DNA of 64,000 nucleotides, taken from Yoonia sp. GPGPB17 (lineage in GTDB: Bacteria; Pseudomonadota; Alphaproteobacteria; Rhodobacterales; Rhodobacteraceae). The notes below the pieces were generated by a model, which was not told the DNA's origin, ran no database searches, and saw only the letters and a program-made list of their open reading frames with translations. Both the position numbers and the translations under genes were made by a program. Shown here piece after piece: positions 38,057 through 49,599 of the stretch; position 1 is the first letter of the stretch, and each line of letters opens with the position of its first letter. The stretch spans positions 3,286,001-3,350,000 of the forward strand of contig NZ_JATACI010000002.1 of assembly GCF_037892195.1 (NCBI RefSeq), given 5' to 3'.

Positions 38057-38473
38057 ATGGAAAATATCACGCGCTTCCCTGCACCCGCCTCAGATGCATC
38101 GAAAGATGTTGTTGCTCTGTCTTGCCATCATCAAATGCACTTTGATCCGGTGCCCCTGTCACGGTTATTTGCAGAGCGCGATATGCATGAGGCAGAAGAG
38201 ATCGTCTGCCGTATGCTGGAAGATATCGCGATGCGGCTGGACATGTTACAGCGTGCGATGGCCGAGCAGACTTTTACAACAATGGAACGACCCGCGCGCC
38301 GCATTGCGGCCGTCGCCGATCAGTTGGGTCTGACCGAGGTGGCAATTGCCGTGGGTCATGTGCTGACCTGTCTGGCACAAGAAGATGGGATCGCGTTGGA
38401 CGCAACGATGGCCCGCCTGGAGCGTAGCTTTGATGTGGCGGTATCCGAGGTGTGGGAGTTTCGGGATTTGTAG
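38057..38473 (+). CDS. Small helical protein of unknown function
   Basis: 138 residues, mostly helical by appearance. HFDPVPLSRLFAERDMHEAEEIVCRML is followed by a hydrophobic-charged heptad-like stretch (MLQRAMAEQTFTTMERPARRIA). There is no signal peptide or membrane helix. The arrangement resembles histidine-phosphotransfer-like bundles of Rhodobacteraceae, but no clear HPt motif can be seen, so I give no function. The ATG lacks a strong ribosome-binding site. About 230 bp of sequence without a gene precede it. Confidence 0.55.
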   Translation: MENITRFPAPASDASKDVVALSCHHQMHFDPVPLSRLFAERDMHEAEEIVCRMLEDIAMRLDMLQRAMAEQTFTTMERPARRIAAVADQLGLTEVAIAVGHVLTCLAQEDGIALDATMARLERSFDVAVSEVWEFRDL

Positions 38474-38794
38474 TCAAGTAAAGCCGGGACCCAAAAGGGG
38501 TAATGTTGCTCACCCTCTCTTATCACCGTCCAAGGCGAGATGATGCTTGTGACTTCTACTTTTTGATGACTTTCACTTAGCCTTCTAGGCTGATCATGCA
38601 ATTGTTGTTTCGTTTGATCCGGATGTCTTCAGCCGTCTCAGATCTTGGTTTTGATATGATGCGCTTACCCATCGTATTGGGGTTTTTGCGTGATGCTCCA
38701 TTAAGGTGGATCTCTTTGGCAAAGAGCGATGCTGTCTTGCAGCTTTATGGTCACTGGTTCAGGTTGTGTCTGACCATAACCAAGAGGATACATC
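38474..38794. other. Intergenic stretch without a recognisable gene
   Basis: About 320 bp between the helical protein and the aminopeptidase. A short open frame begins at 38596, but its product matches nothing and it overlaps the aminopeptidase start. Only a weak small inverted repeat (AGCC...GGCT near 38580) is visible. The ribosome-binding site AAGAGGA of the next gene is at 38781-38787. Confidence 0.6.
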
Positions 38795-40175
38795 ATGCCG
38801 CTGGCATTCGCCGAACCGACCGACGCTGTCGTCCCCGTTCATGTTGTCGCGGCAGATGCCGTTGATGCAGCACTTGCCCAACTGACCGTCGAGGCGCGTG
38901 CCTGGGCCGAGGCGCAGGGGTTTGCTTAGCTCACTTGGCCAGGTCTTGGTGATGCCGGGTCAACAGGGTGAATTGGCGCAGGTTTTGGTGGGTTACGGCA
39001 GCGCCGCAAAGCGGGCGCGCGACCGCTTTCATATGGGGACTGTGGCGCGCAAACTGCCAGAAGGGACATATGCGATTATGAGCGGTCTGGAGGGTGACGC
39101 GCTGGATGAAGCCGCGCTTGCGTGGCTTCTGGCGGGCTATAGCTATGACCGTTATGTCAAACCATCCTCGCCCATCGCGGGGCTGGTGGCGCCAGAAACC
39201 GTTGATGCGGCCCGAATCGCCATTATTGCGAACGGCGAGGCGTTGACCCGCGAGCTGATCAATACACCAGCGTCTGACATGGGACCGGATGAGTTGGAAG
39301 AGGCGGCGCGGACCTTGGCGGTTGAGCATTATGCGGGGATCAATGTCATCACTGGCGATGACCTGATCACCAGCAATTTCCCGATGATTCATACGGTCGG
39401 TCGTGCCTCCAATCGGCAACCTCGATTGATTGATATGCGCTGGGGTGATGCAGGTCCGCAGCTAACTCTGGTGGGCAAGGGCGTGTGTTTTGACACCGGG
39501 GGTTTGAATATCAAACCGGGTAGTTCAATGGGTTTGATGAAAAAGGATATGGGCGGCGCGGCCACTGTGCTGGGGCTGGCCCATATGATCATGGCGTCGG
39601 AGTTGCCGTTGCGCCTGCGGGTGCTGATCCCGGCCGTAGAGAACAGCATTGATGGTAACGCGTTCCGCCCACAGGATATTCTGACCTCGCGCAAGGGATT
39701 GACGGTTGAGGTTAACAACACCGATGCAGAGGGGCGTCTGGTGCTGGCCGATGCGCTGACGCTATCTGACGAAGATGATCCGGCTTTGGTGATTTCCATG
39801 GCGACGTTGACCGGCGCTGCGCGTGTGGCTGTTGGCCCCGATATTGCGCCGTTTTATACTGATGATGACGCCCATGCCGATGCGGTGGCCAAGGCCGCTC
39901 GCAAGGTGGCTGATCCGGTGTGGCGGATGCCGTTTCATGAACCCTATGAGGCGATGATCGAGCCGGGGATTGCTGATCTGGACAATGCACCGAAAGGTGG
40001 CTTTGCCGGGTCAATTACGGCGGCATTGTTTCTACGCCGCTTTGTGGAAAGCCCCTATATGCATTTCGATATCTATGGCTGGCAGCCAAGTGCGGCCCCT
40101 GCGCGCCCACGTGGCGGTGTTGGCATGGGCGCGCGCGCCGTGCTTGAAGCCTTGCCAGAGATGCTGAACCTGTGA
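38795..40175 (+). CDS. Leucyl aminopeptidase family (M17) protein, frameshifted at 38927
   Basis: The ATG at 38795, after AAGAGGA, starts MPLAFAEPTDAVVPVHVV and runs to a TAG within GCTTAGC (38924-38930). Removing one T (GCTAGC) continues FASSLGQVLVMPGQQGEL into the rest of the protein, 459 residues in all. The metal/active-site motifs of M17 are present: GKGVCFDTGGLNIKP, MKKDMGGAA and VNNTDAEGRLVL. It cleaves N-terminal residues from peptides in the cytoplasm. It overlaps the NlpC/P60 gene by four bases. Confidence 0.9.
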
Positions 40176-40986
40176 GTGACCGTCGCCTGACACCTGCTAA
40201 TGGCCGCGTGGCGGCGATGCATCTAGCCGGGCAGATAGAGGCGGAGAGGTATGTCGAGGGCGCGCCTGCAATGATCGCTGCGCCTGTGGTTGATCTATGT
40301 GCCAGCCCGGATGGGTCGCGTGAGCGGCAGTTGTTGATGGGGGCAGAAGCTGTGGTGTTTGAGGACTTTGAAGGGTGGTCCTTTTTGCAAGCCGCAGACG
40401 GTTACGTCGGATACGTCCAGAGTGAAGCCTTGGGCCAGATCACATCGCCCTCGCATTTTGTGGCGACAGTTGCGACACATGCTTATGCCGCCGAAGATTT
40501 CAAATCGGCAGATCGGTACAGTTTGCCCTTTGGTGCGCGTGTGACCGTATTGGATGAGCGGCGCAAATTCTTTGAAACCAACGTCGGTTTTGTTCCGAAA
40601 AGCCATTTGCGCGGGCTGGACCGGCCTTTCACTGATCCGGCCACGGTCGCGCAGCTGCATTTTGGCGTGCCCTATCTGTGGGGTGGAAACTCAACGCTTG
40701 GCATTGATTGCTCGGGTCTTGTGGCAGCGGCGTTGGGTGCCTGCAACATCCCGTGTCCTGCCGACAGTGACATGCAGCGGAATGGCCTGGGTCAGCCGTT
40801 TGAGGGGGCTACCAGCGCGGTGATCTGATCTTTTGGGAAGGCCATGTTGGCATGATGGTGGATGCTGAGACGATGATCCACGCGAATGCGCATCATATGG
40901 CAACGCTTTATGAGCCAATTGAACGTGCGGTTTTGCGGATTGAGGCGCAGGGTGATGGCCCAGTGATTGCGCGCAAGCGGCTTTAG
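40172..40986 (+). CDS. NlpC/P60 family peptidase with SH3-like domains (frameshifted at 40804)
   Basis: Two SH3-like segments (PVVDLCASPDGSRERQLLMGAE and RYSLPFGARVTVLDERR) precede an NlpC/P60 domain with PYLWGGNSTLGIDCSGLV, which holds the catalytic Cys. The frame stops after LGQPFEGAT; adding one G to the G5 run at 40804-40808 restores GYQRGDLIFWEGHVGMMVD with the catalytic His, for 271 residues. The family cuts gamma-D-glutamyl-diaminopimelate bonds in cell-wall peptides. No signal peptide is visible, which suggests a cytoplasmic recycling role, in line with the adjacent aminopeptidase. Confidence 0.86.
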
Positions 40987-41336
40987 TCGACGGCTCTAAT
41001 CAGTTTGCGCTCCAGCACCCGCAGCACCTGCCTCAGGTCGTTGCCCCGTTTCAGGATTTGTCCGTCCATGCCGATCACCGCGTATTGCCCTTGTTTTAGC
41101 CGCAGTTTGGGGCGCTTTTCGATCTTATAGAGCGGGTTTTCTGCCGTCCGCCGAAAGACCGAGAATACGGCAACATCGCGGAGGTGCGACATGCCGTAGT
41201 CACGCCATTCACCGGCGGCGACCATGCGCCCATAAAGGCTGAGAATCACGTTAAGCTCTGTGCGGTGGAAAGCCACCTGTTCAGGGGCGCGGAACTGCGA
41301 GGCTAGCTGGAATGTCATACTGTAGAGTTGCGCCAA
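40983..41336 (-). CDS. DUF2794 family protein
   Basis: 117 residues, or 111 from an inner ATG. The conserved features of this alphaproteobacterial family are clear: FHRTELNVILSLYGRMVAAGEWRDY, VAVFSVFRRTAENPLYKIEK and the C-terminal LRQVLRVLERKLIRAV. Its function is unknown. It is convergent with the NlpC/P60 gene, with a four-base overlap. Confidence 0.85.
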   Translation of the reverse strand: MAQLYSMTFQLASQFRAPEQVAFHRTELNVILSLYGRMVAAGEWRDYGMSHLRDVAVFSVFRRTAENPLYKIEKRPKLRLKQGQYAVIGMDGQILKRGNDLRQVLRVLERKLIRAVD

Positions 41337-41532
41337 ACCCCTTCAAAATCAAGGGTTCATCTGCGGCTGCCTTTCTTATGCCTTAAAATGAACACCACAG
41401 TGCCGCGGCGGTTGCCAACTGGGAACACAACTGATTGCGACGTTATGTTCATAGCGAAATGCTACCCCGATGTTGCGGTCAATAGCCCCCACCCAGTTCG
41501 TGACATCGGGGAACTTCGTTTCCCCCACAGAT

Positions 41533-41796
41533 TTAGCCGCAGTCAATGGCCTGGATTGTTTCGTTTTCGTCAATCTTGAAATTCACCCGATCTGGCCGAA
41601 AGTCCATTGTGACCATATCGCCCGGGCGGATCACGCGGACGGGCCCCAGCAGCAGCGTTGTTTCAAGCGCCGTGGCGTCTTGGCCAATCAAGTCGGTGAA
41701 TTCTTTGGCACCACAGGTGTCTTCAAGTTGTGGTGGAAGGGGCGGTTGGGTGACCGTGCATCCGGCCAGAGCGATAAGAGCAATAATTCGTTTCAT
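41533..41796 (-). CDS. I78-family peptidase inhibitor-like lipoprotein
   Basis: 87 residues. MKRIIALIALAGCTV is a lipoprotein signal with the lipobox LAGC. The mature part has the I78 inhibitor pattern: DTCGAKEFTDLIGQDATAL, then VRVIRPGDMVTMDFRPDRVNFKID and a C-terminal Cys. Members inhibit serine proteases of the subtilisin/chymotrypsin type. I chose 41796 rather than an upstream start because it begins at the signal peptide. Confidence 0.8.
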   Translation of the reverse strand: MKRIIALIALAGCTVTQPPLPPQLEDTCGAKEFTDLIGQDATALETTLLLGPVRVIRPGDMVTMDFRPDRVNFKIDENETIQAIDCG

Positions 41797-41906
41797 AGCG
41801 GTATTGTCGCGCCTTTCGCCGCAAACGCAAGCCACGCTGCACAGAGGAGTTGAAATTTCGCTGCATTTGCCTGATCGTCCTTTCAAGTAATAGGGAGTTG
41901 ATCGAC

Positions 41907-44021
<2,115 letters not shown>

Positions 44022-44024
44022 CGT

Positions 44025-44642
44025 CTAAACCCCATACCGCGCCATGAACATCTCAACCGCACCGTTGACCACACGCATCTTTTCCGCGCGAGTGAATTCG
44101 TCGGTCATGTTAAAGACCATGCGCGGGAAAAGGTCGGCTTTGCACAATTCATGGAACTGTTCGGCGGCCAGTTCATAGTCCACGATCTCAAGTTCGCCAC
44201 GATCCACCGCTTTGTGGAAGAAATCCACAAGACGCTCGCGGATCAACAAGGGGCCACTTTCATAGAACTCGCGGCCAAGCTCTGGGAAACGGTCGCTTTC
44301 GCCGACGCAGATGCGAAAAATGCGCTTTCCGAACTCGGATGTAATGAAATCGACCATTTCTATCGCGATATCACAAAGAACCTGTCGCACAGGCGCATCC
44401 ATGTTGATCGTCTCAATCGCGTGATCCGCCTGACGTGCACATTCGGTCCTTGCCACCTGCATGAAAAGAAAGCGTTTGTCGGGGAAATAGCTGTAGAGCG
44501 TTGCCTTCGAGACACCCGCCGCCTTGGCGATATCATCGACCGAGGCCCCTTCGAAACCGTCAGATAGGAACACCTGTCTGGCGCCTTCCAACACCTGATC
44601 AAATTTCCGGCCTTTTTTGGGTTCGACTGTGCCGTCGGGCAT
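44025..44642 (-). CDS. TetR/AcrR family transcriptional regulator
   Basis: 205 residues. The N-terminal DNA-binding domain is clear: VLEGARQVFLSDGFEGASVDDIAKAAGVSKATLYSYFPDKRFLF. The C-terminal ligand domain is variable, with RIFRICVGESDRFPELGREFYESGP typical of a common proteobacterial subfamily. Its own promoter carries an operator-like sequence between -35 and -10, and related sequences lie upstream of the next secreted-peptide gene, so autorepression and control of that gene are likely. The inducer is unknown. Confidence 0.9.
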   Translation of the reverse strand: MPDGTVEPKKGRKFDQVLEGARQVFLSDGFEGASVDDIAKAAGVSKATLYSYFPDKRFLFMQVARTECARQADHAIETINMDAPVRQVLCDIAIEMVDFITSEFGKRIFRICVGESDRFPELGREFYESGPLLIRERLVDFFHKAVDRGELEIVDYELAAEQFHELCKADLFPRMVFNMTDEFTRAEKMRVVNGAVEMFMARYGV

Positions 44643-44667
44643 GTGCGGTGCTCCTCCTCAGGCCACC

Positions 44668-44697
44668 ATTATAAACCGATCAGTTCATTTGCAGCAA
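44668..44697 (-). promoter_or_regulatory. Promoter of the TetR gene with embedded operator
   Basis: Read on the minus strand: TTGCTG (-35, 44692-44697), an 18-base spacer, and TATAAT (-10, 44668-44673). The spacer holds the operator-like sequence found on the plus strand as AAACCGATCAGTTCATTT (44673-44690), so a bound repressor would block RNA polymerase. Confidence 0.7.
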
Positions 44698-44705
44698 GGA
44701 GATAG

Positions 44706-44744
44706 CAGCGATGGGGCCAATGGGGACGAGGGGCCCCATCGCTG
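44706..44744 (-). terminator. Strong stem-loop downstream of the small secreted protein gene
   Basis: A perfect 13-bp inverted repeat CAGCGATGGGGCC / GGCCCCATCGCTG with a 13-base loop, eight bases after the minus-strand stop at 44753. There is no clear T run, so it may act as a 3'-end stabiliser or a weak terminator. Confidence 0.6.
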
Positions 44745-44752
44745 TCGTGGCG

Positions 44753-44941
44753 TTACTTGCTTGGTGCTGTGCAAGTCTCGCCAGAAAGTGTCGTTACGTC
44801 GCTGCATCCTTGGCTGACCTCAGGGGAGGGCTGAGGCGGATATGTCAACGTGGGAAAACTGACTTGTAACGACAGGGCAGAAGCGGGGGCAGCGGCCATG
44901 ACGAAGGCGGCGGCGGTGAGGGCAAAGAAGATACGTGGCAT
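44753..44941 (-). CDS. Small secreted peptide with a C-terminal cysteine pair
   Basis: 62 residues. MPRIFFALTAAAFVMAAAPASA is a clear Sec signal peptide, preceded by AAGGAA. The mature peptide of about 40 residues is rich in Ser, Thr and Pro (LQVSFPTLTYPPQPSPEV) and has two cysteines in SQGCSDVTTLSGETC that could form a disulfide. I recognise no family. An operator-like sequence matching that of the TetR gene lies in its promoter (44981-45000), which implies regulated expression. Confidence 0.62.
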   Translation of the reverse strand: MPRIFFALTAAAFVMAAAPASALSLQVSFPTLTYPPQPSPEVSQGCSDVTTLSGETCTAPSK

Positions 44942-44980
44942 GATGTGGTTCCTTCTTGATAACATCTGTTCGCAAAGCAT

Positions 44981-45000
44981 AACTAAACAGTTCAGTTTAG
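44981..45000. promoter_or_regulatory. TetR-type operator candidate before the small secreted peptide
   Basis: AACTAAACAGTTCAGTTTAG contains the inverted repeat CTAAAC-N6-GTTTAG and shares AAC..A.CAGTTCA.TTT with the sequence in the tetR promoter. On the minus strand it sits between TTGCAA (-35-like) and GTTATG (-10-like) elements of the peptide gene. Confidence 0.6.
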
Positions 45001-45015
45001 ATTGCAAGTAAAAAT

Positions 45016-45034
45016 GAACCGAATAGTTTAGTTT
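45016..45034. promoter_or_regulatory. Second TetR-type operator candidate upstream of the peptide and sulfatase genes
   Basis: GAACCGAATAGTTTAGTTT closely matches the tetR promoter site AAACCGATCAGTTCATTT (AACCGA.YAGTTYA.TT). It lies between the minus-strand peptide gene and the plus-strand sulfatase, so it could affect either. Confidence 0.5.
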
Positions 45035-45258
45035 TTGAGGGGAGCTTCGGATTTCATCAAAATACATGCTGATGGCGAACACCCATTGCCGACTTCCAAA
45101 GTATCGACCGGTGGCGGTCTTGTTGTTCAGCTAGACCCACGCAACTTGAAAGAGCAGCGCTGCAAATGGAATAGTTTGGGCAGATCACACGTAACTCTAT
45201 CGAGAGCTTCTGGTACGACACCTCGAAAGCTCGCTATTTTTTGGGAGTGACAGAAGCC

Positions 45259-46914
45259 ATGAATATTCTTTTCATAATGTATGACCAACTTCGATTTGAT
45301 TACCTCAGCTGTGCCGGGCATCCGCATTTGCAGACACCCAACTTTGACCGCGTTGCCAGTATGGGGGTGCGGTTTACGAATGCCTATGTGCAGTCGCCGA
45401 TCTGCGGGTCCAGTCGGATGTCCTATTACACCGGGCGTTACCCTTCCAGCCATGGGGCACAATGGAACAATTTCCCACTACGTGTGGGCGAGCTGACCTT
45501 AGGCGATCACCTGCGCAAACTGGGCATGGACTGCTGGCTGATCGGCAAAACTCACATGCATGCTGACACCGAAGGGATGAAGCGCCTGGGCCTGGATGAA
45601 GACAGTGTGATTGGCGCACGTCAGGCGGAATGTGGGTTCGATGTTTTCATCCGCGATGATGGTCTTTGGGCGCAGGGCATTGCCGGATACTATGACGAAA
45701 GCCGCTCGCCCTATAACGAATATCTCAAATCTAAGGGCTATACCGATAGTGACAACCCATGGGCTGATCACGCCAATGCCGGTGTGAAAGAACGCAATCA
45801 GATTGCCTCAGGCTGGATGTATGAGAACGCCGACAAACCCGCACACATTCACGAGCCTGACTCTGAGACCGCATGGCTGACCAGTCGCACCATCGATTTC
45901 ATGAAACAAGCCACTGGCCCGTGGTGCGCCCATGTCAGCTATATCAAACCGCATTGGCCCTACATCGTGCCTGCCCCCTATCATGACATGTTCGGTCATG
46001 ATCATGTACCCGCGCCGCGCCGTCATCCGGTCGAGCTGGAAAACACGCATCCGGTTTTCAATGGCTACATGGAAAATCAGGTCGGTCAGGCGTTTCAGCG
46101 TGACGAGGTTCGCCAAAAGGTTATCCCGGCTTATATGGGCCTAATCAAACAATGTGACGACCACCTGGGCCGGATTTTGGATTTTCTGGAAGACACCGGC
46201 GCCATGGACGACACGATGATTGTGCTGACATCCGACCATGGCGACTATCTGGGTGATCATTGGATGGGTGAAAAATCACTGTTCCACGATCAATCTGCCA
46301 AAGTGCCGATGATCATCTATGACCCACGCCGCAAAGCCAATGCGACCCGTGGCACAACCTGTGATGCGCTTGTGGAAAGCTTGGATATCGCGGCCACCTT
46401 TGTTGAAGCGGCAGGCGGTAAAGTGCCGGAACATATTCTTGAGGGCCGCTCCCTTTTGCCTTGGTTGAATGGAGAGCGCCCAAAGTGGCGTGAATTCCTG
46501 ATCAGCGAGTTTGACTATTCCGCGAGCACTGTTGGGAGGACACTGGCCGAAGCATATTGCCTGAAGCCCAAGGACTGTCGGCTTTTCATGGTCTATGATG
46601 GGTGTTGGAAAATGATGCATGCCGAGGGCGGTTTTAGGCCGATGCTGTTTGACCTTCAGAACGATCCAGATGAATTCATTGATCTGGGTAAAACCGATGC
46701 CCACGCGGATGTGATTGAACGACTCTATGGGTATCTCGCGCAATGGGGGCGGCGGATGTCACAGCGCGTGACCAAATCGGATGAAGAGATCGAAAACATG
46801 CGCGGCAAGGCCGGGTTTAAGGGTGTTCTGCCGTTCATGTATGACGGGACCGAGGTGCCTGCGCCATTGATCAAACACTATGTCGGGCGGGCGCCAAAGC
46901 TGCCCGAGGAATAG
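45259..46914 (+). CDS. Sulfatase-superfamily hydrolase, phosphonate monoester hydrolase-like
   Basis: 551 residues. It opens MNILFIMYDQLRFDYLSCAG, with the metal Asp. The formylglycine site is CGSSRMSYYTGRYPSSHG: C-x-x-x-R is present, but the usual Pro of CxPSR is replaced. The second metal site is LTSDHGDYLGDH, and the C-terminal half (ISEFDYS..., CLKPKDCRLFMVYDG, MLFDLQNDPDEF) matches phosphonate monoester hydrolases/phosphodiesterases. The substrate may be a sulfate ester, phosphonate monoester or phosphodiester. The start at 45259 was preferred over an earlier codon at 45241. No signal peptide. Confidence 0.82.
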   Translation: MNILFIMYDQLRFDYLSCAGHPHLQTPNFDRVASMGVRFTNAYVQSPICGSSRMSYYTGRYPSSHGAQWNNFPLRVGELTLGDHLRKLGMDCWLIGKTHMHADTEGMKRLGLDEDSVIGARQAECGFDVFIRDDGLWAQGIAGYYDESRSPYNEYLKSKGYTDSDNPWADHANAGVKERNQIASGWMYENADKPAHIHEPDSETAWLTSRTIDFMKQATGPWCAHVSYIKPHWPYIVPAPYHDMFGHDHVPAPRRHPVELENTHPVFNGYMENQVGQAFQRDEVRQKVIPAYMGLIKQCDDHLGRILDFLEDTGAMDDTMIVLTSDHGDYLGDHWMGEKSLFHDQSAKVPMIIYDPRRKANATRGTTCDALVESLDIAATFVEAAGGKVPEHILEGRSLLPWLNGERPKWREFLISEFDYSASTVGRTLAEAYCLKPKDCRLFMVYDGCWKMMHAEGGFRPMLFDLQNDPDEFIDLGKTDAHADVIERLYGYLAQWGRRMSQRVTKSDEEIENMRGKAGFKGVLPFMYDGTEVPAPLIKHYVGRAPKLPEE

Positions 46915-46923
46915 TGCCGCAGG

Positions 46924-47502
46924 CTACACGTCCCGCACCATCGTGGTCGATGCGTTGAACCCAAAGATATACTTGAGGAGCCCGATCTTGACGGTCTTGA
47001 GTTCCTTGAACCCGACGTGCCGATAGAGCGCTTTGGCGCGCGGGTTTGTGTCGACCACATCGAGCCGGACTTGGGTGTAGCCGCGCCGCTTGGCTTCATC
47101 AATCACCGCATCCAGCAAGGCGGTGCCGACGCCCAGCCCGCGTGCCTCAGGAGCGACGAAAAGCCCGTCCATTAGAAAACGTTCGTTTTCGACGTCCCGT
47201 TCCAACAAGGCCAAAAGTGAGATACGGATTGCGGCGCTGGTCCAGCCATAAACGCGGCGCAAGTCCTTAAAGCCGCCGCCGACCAAAGATCCGTGCACGG
47301 TTTTGAAACCTGCGATGCCCAGCAGCTTGCCATCGTCATCATGGGCGCAGATGCCGTGGTCAGGCCGCAGGACCGAGCGTACGAACATCAGCGCCTGATA
47401 CTTGGGCCCCAGCGTAAAACCCAGTTTTTCGCCAAAGGCGTTCCAGTAGAGGGCCGCCGCTTCTTCGCGGTCTTTTTGGGGAATGCCGACGGTGATCTTC
47501 AT
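46924..47502 (-). CDS. GNAT family N-acetyltransferase
   Basis: 192 residues. The acetyl-CoA motif region is FLMDGLFVAPEARGLGVGTALLDAVIDEA, followed by RLDVVDTNPRAKALYRHVGF, both classical GNAT motifs. The N-terminal half (AAALYWNAFGEKLGFTLGP) is typical of a bacterial subfamily of unknown substrate. It begins three bases after the MoeA stop, so it is probably the last gene of the molybdenum cofactor operon. Confidence 0.87.
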   Translation of the reverse strand: MKITVGIPQKDREEAAALYWNAFGEKLGFTLGPKYQALMFVRSVLRPDHGICAHDDDGKLLGIAGFKTVHGSLVGGGFKDLRRVYGWTSAAIRISLLALLERDVENERFLMDGLFVAPEARGLGVGTALLDAVIDEAKRRGYTQVRLDVVDTNPRAKALYRHVGFKELKTVKIGLLKYIFGFNASTTMVRDV

Positions 47503-47505
47503 TGG

Positions 47506-49599
47506 TTAAAAGCTGTTGAACGGTATGTAGGTGACAGGATCACCGGGTGCGACCTTTTGCGCCGGATCGCCAAGTTCTACAAGCCCTGTTGCCCAGCTGA
47601 GGCCAGAAACGCGGCCCGAGCCTTCTGAGGCGAAGATCGTAACTTGTCCGCCTTCGATGCGCGCGCGCAGGTATTCGCGCCGCCCTGCCTTCTTGGATTT
47701 GCTGAACGCGGCGGGCAGCTGATAGCTGGTTGGGTGTTGCCACGCGCCGCCCGCCATGACGGTAAGTGAAGGTGCGGCGAAGACCAGCGCGCAGACCATC
47801 GCCGCGACCGGATTGCCGGGGAGGCCGAAGACGGGGGTGTCGTTCCAGAGGCCAAGCGCCAGAGGTCGTCCCGGTTTCATGGCGATCCGCCAGAGCGCGA
47901 ACGAACCGGTGCCTTCCAGCAGGGCAGACATATGGTCTTCATCGCCCGCCGAGGCCCCGCCGGACGATAATATGACGTCGCATCTGGTCGACGCGTCATC
48001 AAGGATGCCACGGACCGTGTCTCGGTTGTCGGGCGCGCGTCCAAGGTCGATAACGTCGTACCCCCATTTTGTCACCAACGCGCCCAGCATCGGGCGGTTG
48101 GCGTCGTAAATCTGGCCAGCGTTTGCGGCGTCGCCGGGCTCTTGGAGTTCATCCCCGGTTGAGAGGATGCCGACGCGCAGGGGCATATGGACCTCAATTG
48201 CGCCTACACCTGCTGCAGCGAGCATGCCAAGGTCGGCGGGTGTGACTTTCCGACCCCTGTGCAGGATCACCTGCCCCGCCAGCATGTCCTCGCCCGCGTC
48301 CCGCGCGTTGGCCCCGCGTTTAAGGGGGCCATGGAAGCTGACCTCTGATGCGTTTGTGACGACGTCTTCTTGCAGAACGACGGTATCAACGCCTTCGGGT
48401 AGGTTTGCCCCCGTCAGGATGCGGATGGCATAACCGGGTGGGACTTTTTTGGGTAGGGTGCGCCTGCGGCAGAACGCCCATCGACCAGTTGTAGGCGCGT
48501 AATGCCCTCAGGTGCGGGCCCTGCAAAGCCATAACCGTCCACGGCGGCATTGGGGGCGGGGGGTGTGATCTGACGCATCGGACATCTTGGGCGAGAAAGC
48601 GGTCGGCTGCGTCTTTAAGAGCGACAGTTTCGGTGCTGGTGACGCAGGTAAGCTTGTCGCGCAGGTGCTGAAGTGCGTAATCGACTGGTGTCCAATGTGC
48701 GCCTTGCGGCATGGCGAAGCAGTCGTTTTTCAAAGGTGGCGGGGCATGTGCGCCCAATGCCGCCCGTTCAAGCATCCCTTCATGACCGAGGCCAAGTATC
48801 CAGCCTTCGTTTGTGGTCGGAACCTCAAGCAATTGGGTAAGGTCGCCGGGTGGCATGCCACTCAGCGTTTGGGCCAGCAATTGCACTTGGTGTGCATCTT
48901 TGATCTGGCCTTCGGGCATCGTAGCATTAACCGCTTTGGCGATCAGCGAAGGCCAGATTTCAACGATGGCAATGGCAGGTGTCAGGGGTTCGAACGGCCA
49001 GACGGCGATGTCCTTGTCAAAGGTTTGGCGCAGGCGGGCGAGCATCGGCAGGCCCATGATGACCTGACTGCCCACTGCACCAGCGCCAGATAGCTGCCAG
49101 ACGGGGAACGCGCCTTTCGCTTCCGCTTCGGCAACACGCTTCTCGCGCATACCGTGGCCGGTGCGTGCCAACCCCTTGCGCGGCAGGTCGGGGATGTCGC
49201 GCTTCAATCCATTGCCCCAAAAGGGGCCAATGCCGGGGAACAGGGCGTTGATCTGCCCTGCAAGGTCAAAACGGTTGTTGGCTTGGGGGTGTCATCGACG
49301 CGCGCGGCGAACCAATCCCAGATTGAAAAGGGGTCGTCGGTGCCGGTCAGGGTTTTGCCGAACCCTTTGGGATAGCCAAATGCGAAGTCAAAACCGGCCA
49401 GGACGCGGCGGTTTGCGTTGCGTTCGGCACCGAGGAAATCGGCAATCCAGCTTTCGGCCACTTGCCGGTTGCGCAGATATACGGGGGTTTGGGCTATGCC
49501 TTTACGCGCAGCACAGACCCAGATCGCGTCCTTTTTGGGGGCCCTGCCGCGGTCGTTGCCGCCGGACCAATCGACCATAAGGAATGTATCGAAGCTCAC
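47506..49599 (-). CDS. moeA: Molybdopterin molybdotransferase MoeA with N-terminal DUF429-like domain (three frameshifts)
   Basis: MoeA inserts molybdenum into molybdopterin. Residues ~297-698 are a full MoeA, with YGFAGPAPEG, GYAIRILTGANLPEG, VGILSTGDEL, SSGGASAGDED and VFGLPGNPVA. They are preceded in the same frame by ~296 residues (LMVDWSGGNDRG, GFDFAFGYPKGF, GPFWGNGL, AIVEIWPSLIA) resembling DUF429/RNase-H-like proteins. One base is missing in each of three runs: T6 at 48445, G5 at 48552 and G5 at 49285. Adding them gives 698 residues. The junction lies inside an unbroken segment, so the fusion does not depend on these corrections. It overlaps mobB by four bases. Confidence 0.82.

Noticed and set aside
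11866..38930. Programmed +1 frameshifting at GCT TAG C, similar to the release factor 2 site
   Set aside because: The stop lies exactly at the shift in the LivG, aminopeptidase and kinase genes, which resembles programmed recoding. No upstream Shine-Dalgarno-like stimulator is common to them, the products are unrelated, and the window also has many homopolymer indels, so error at GCTAGC explains it more simply.
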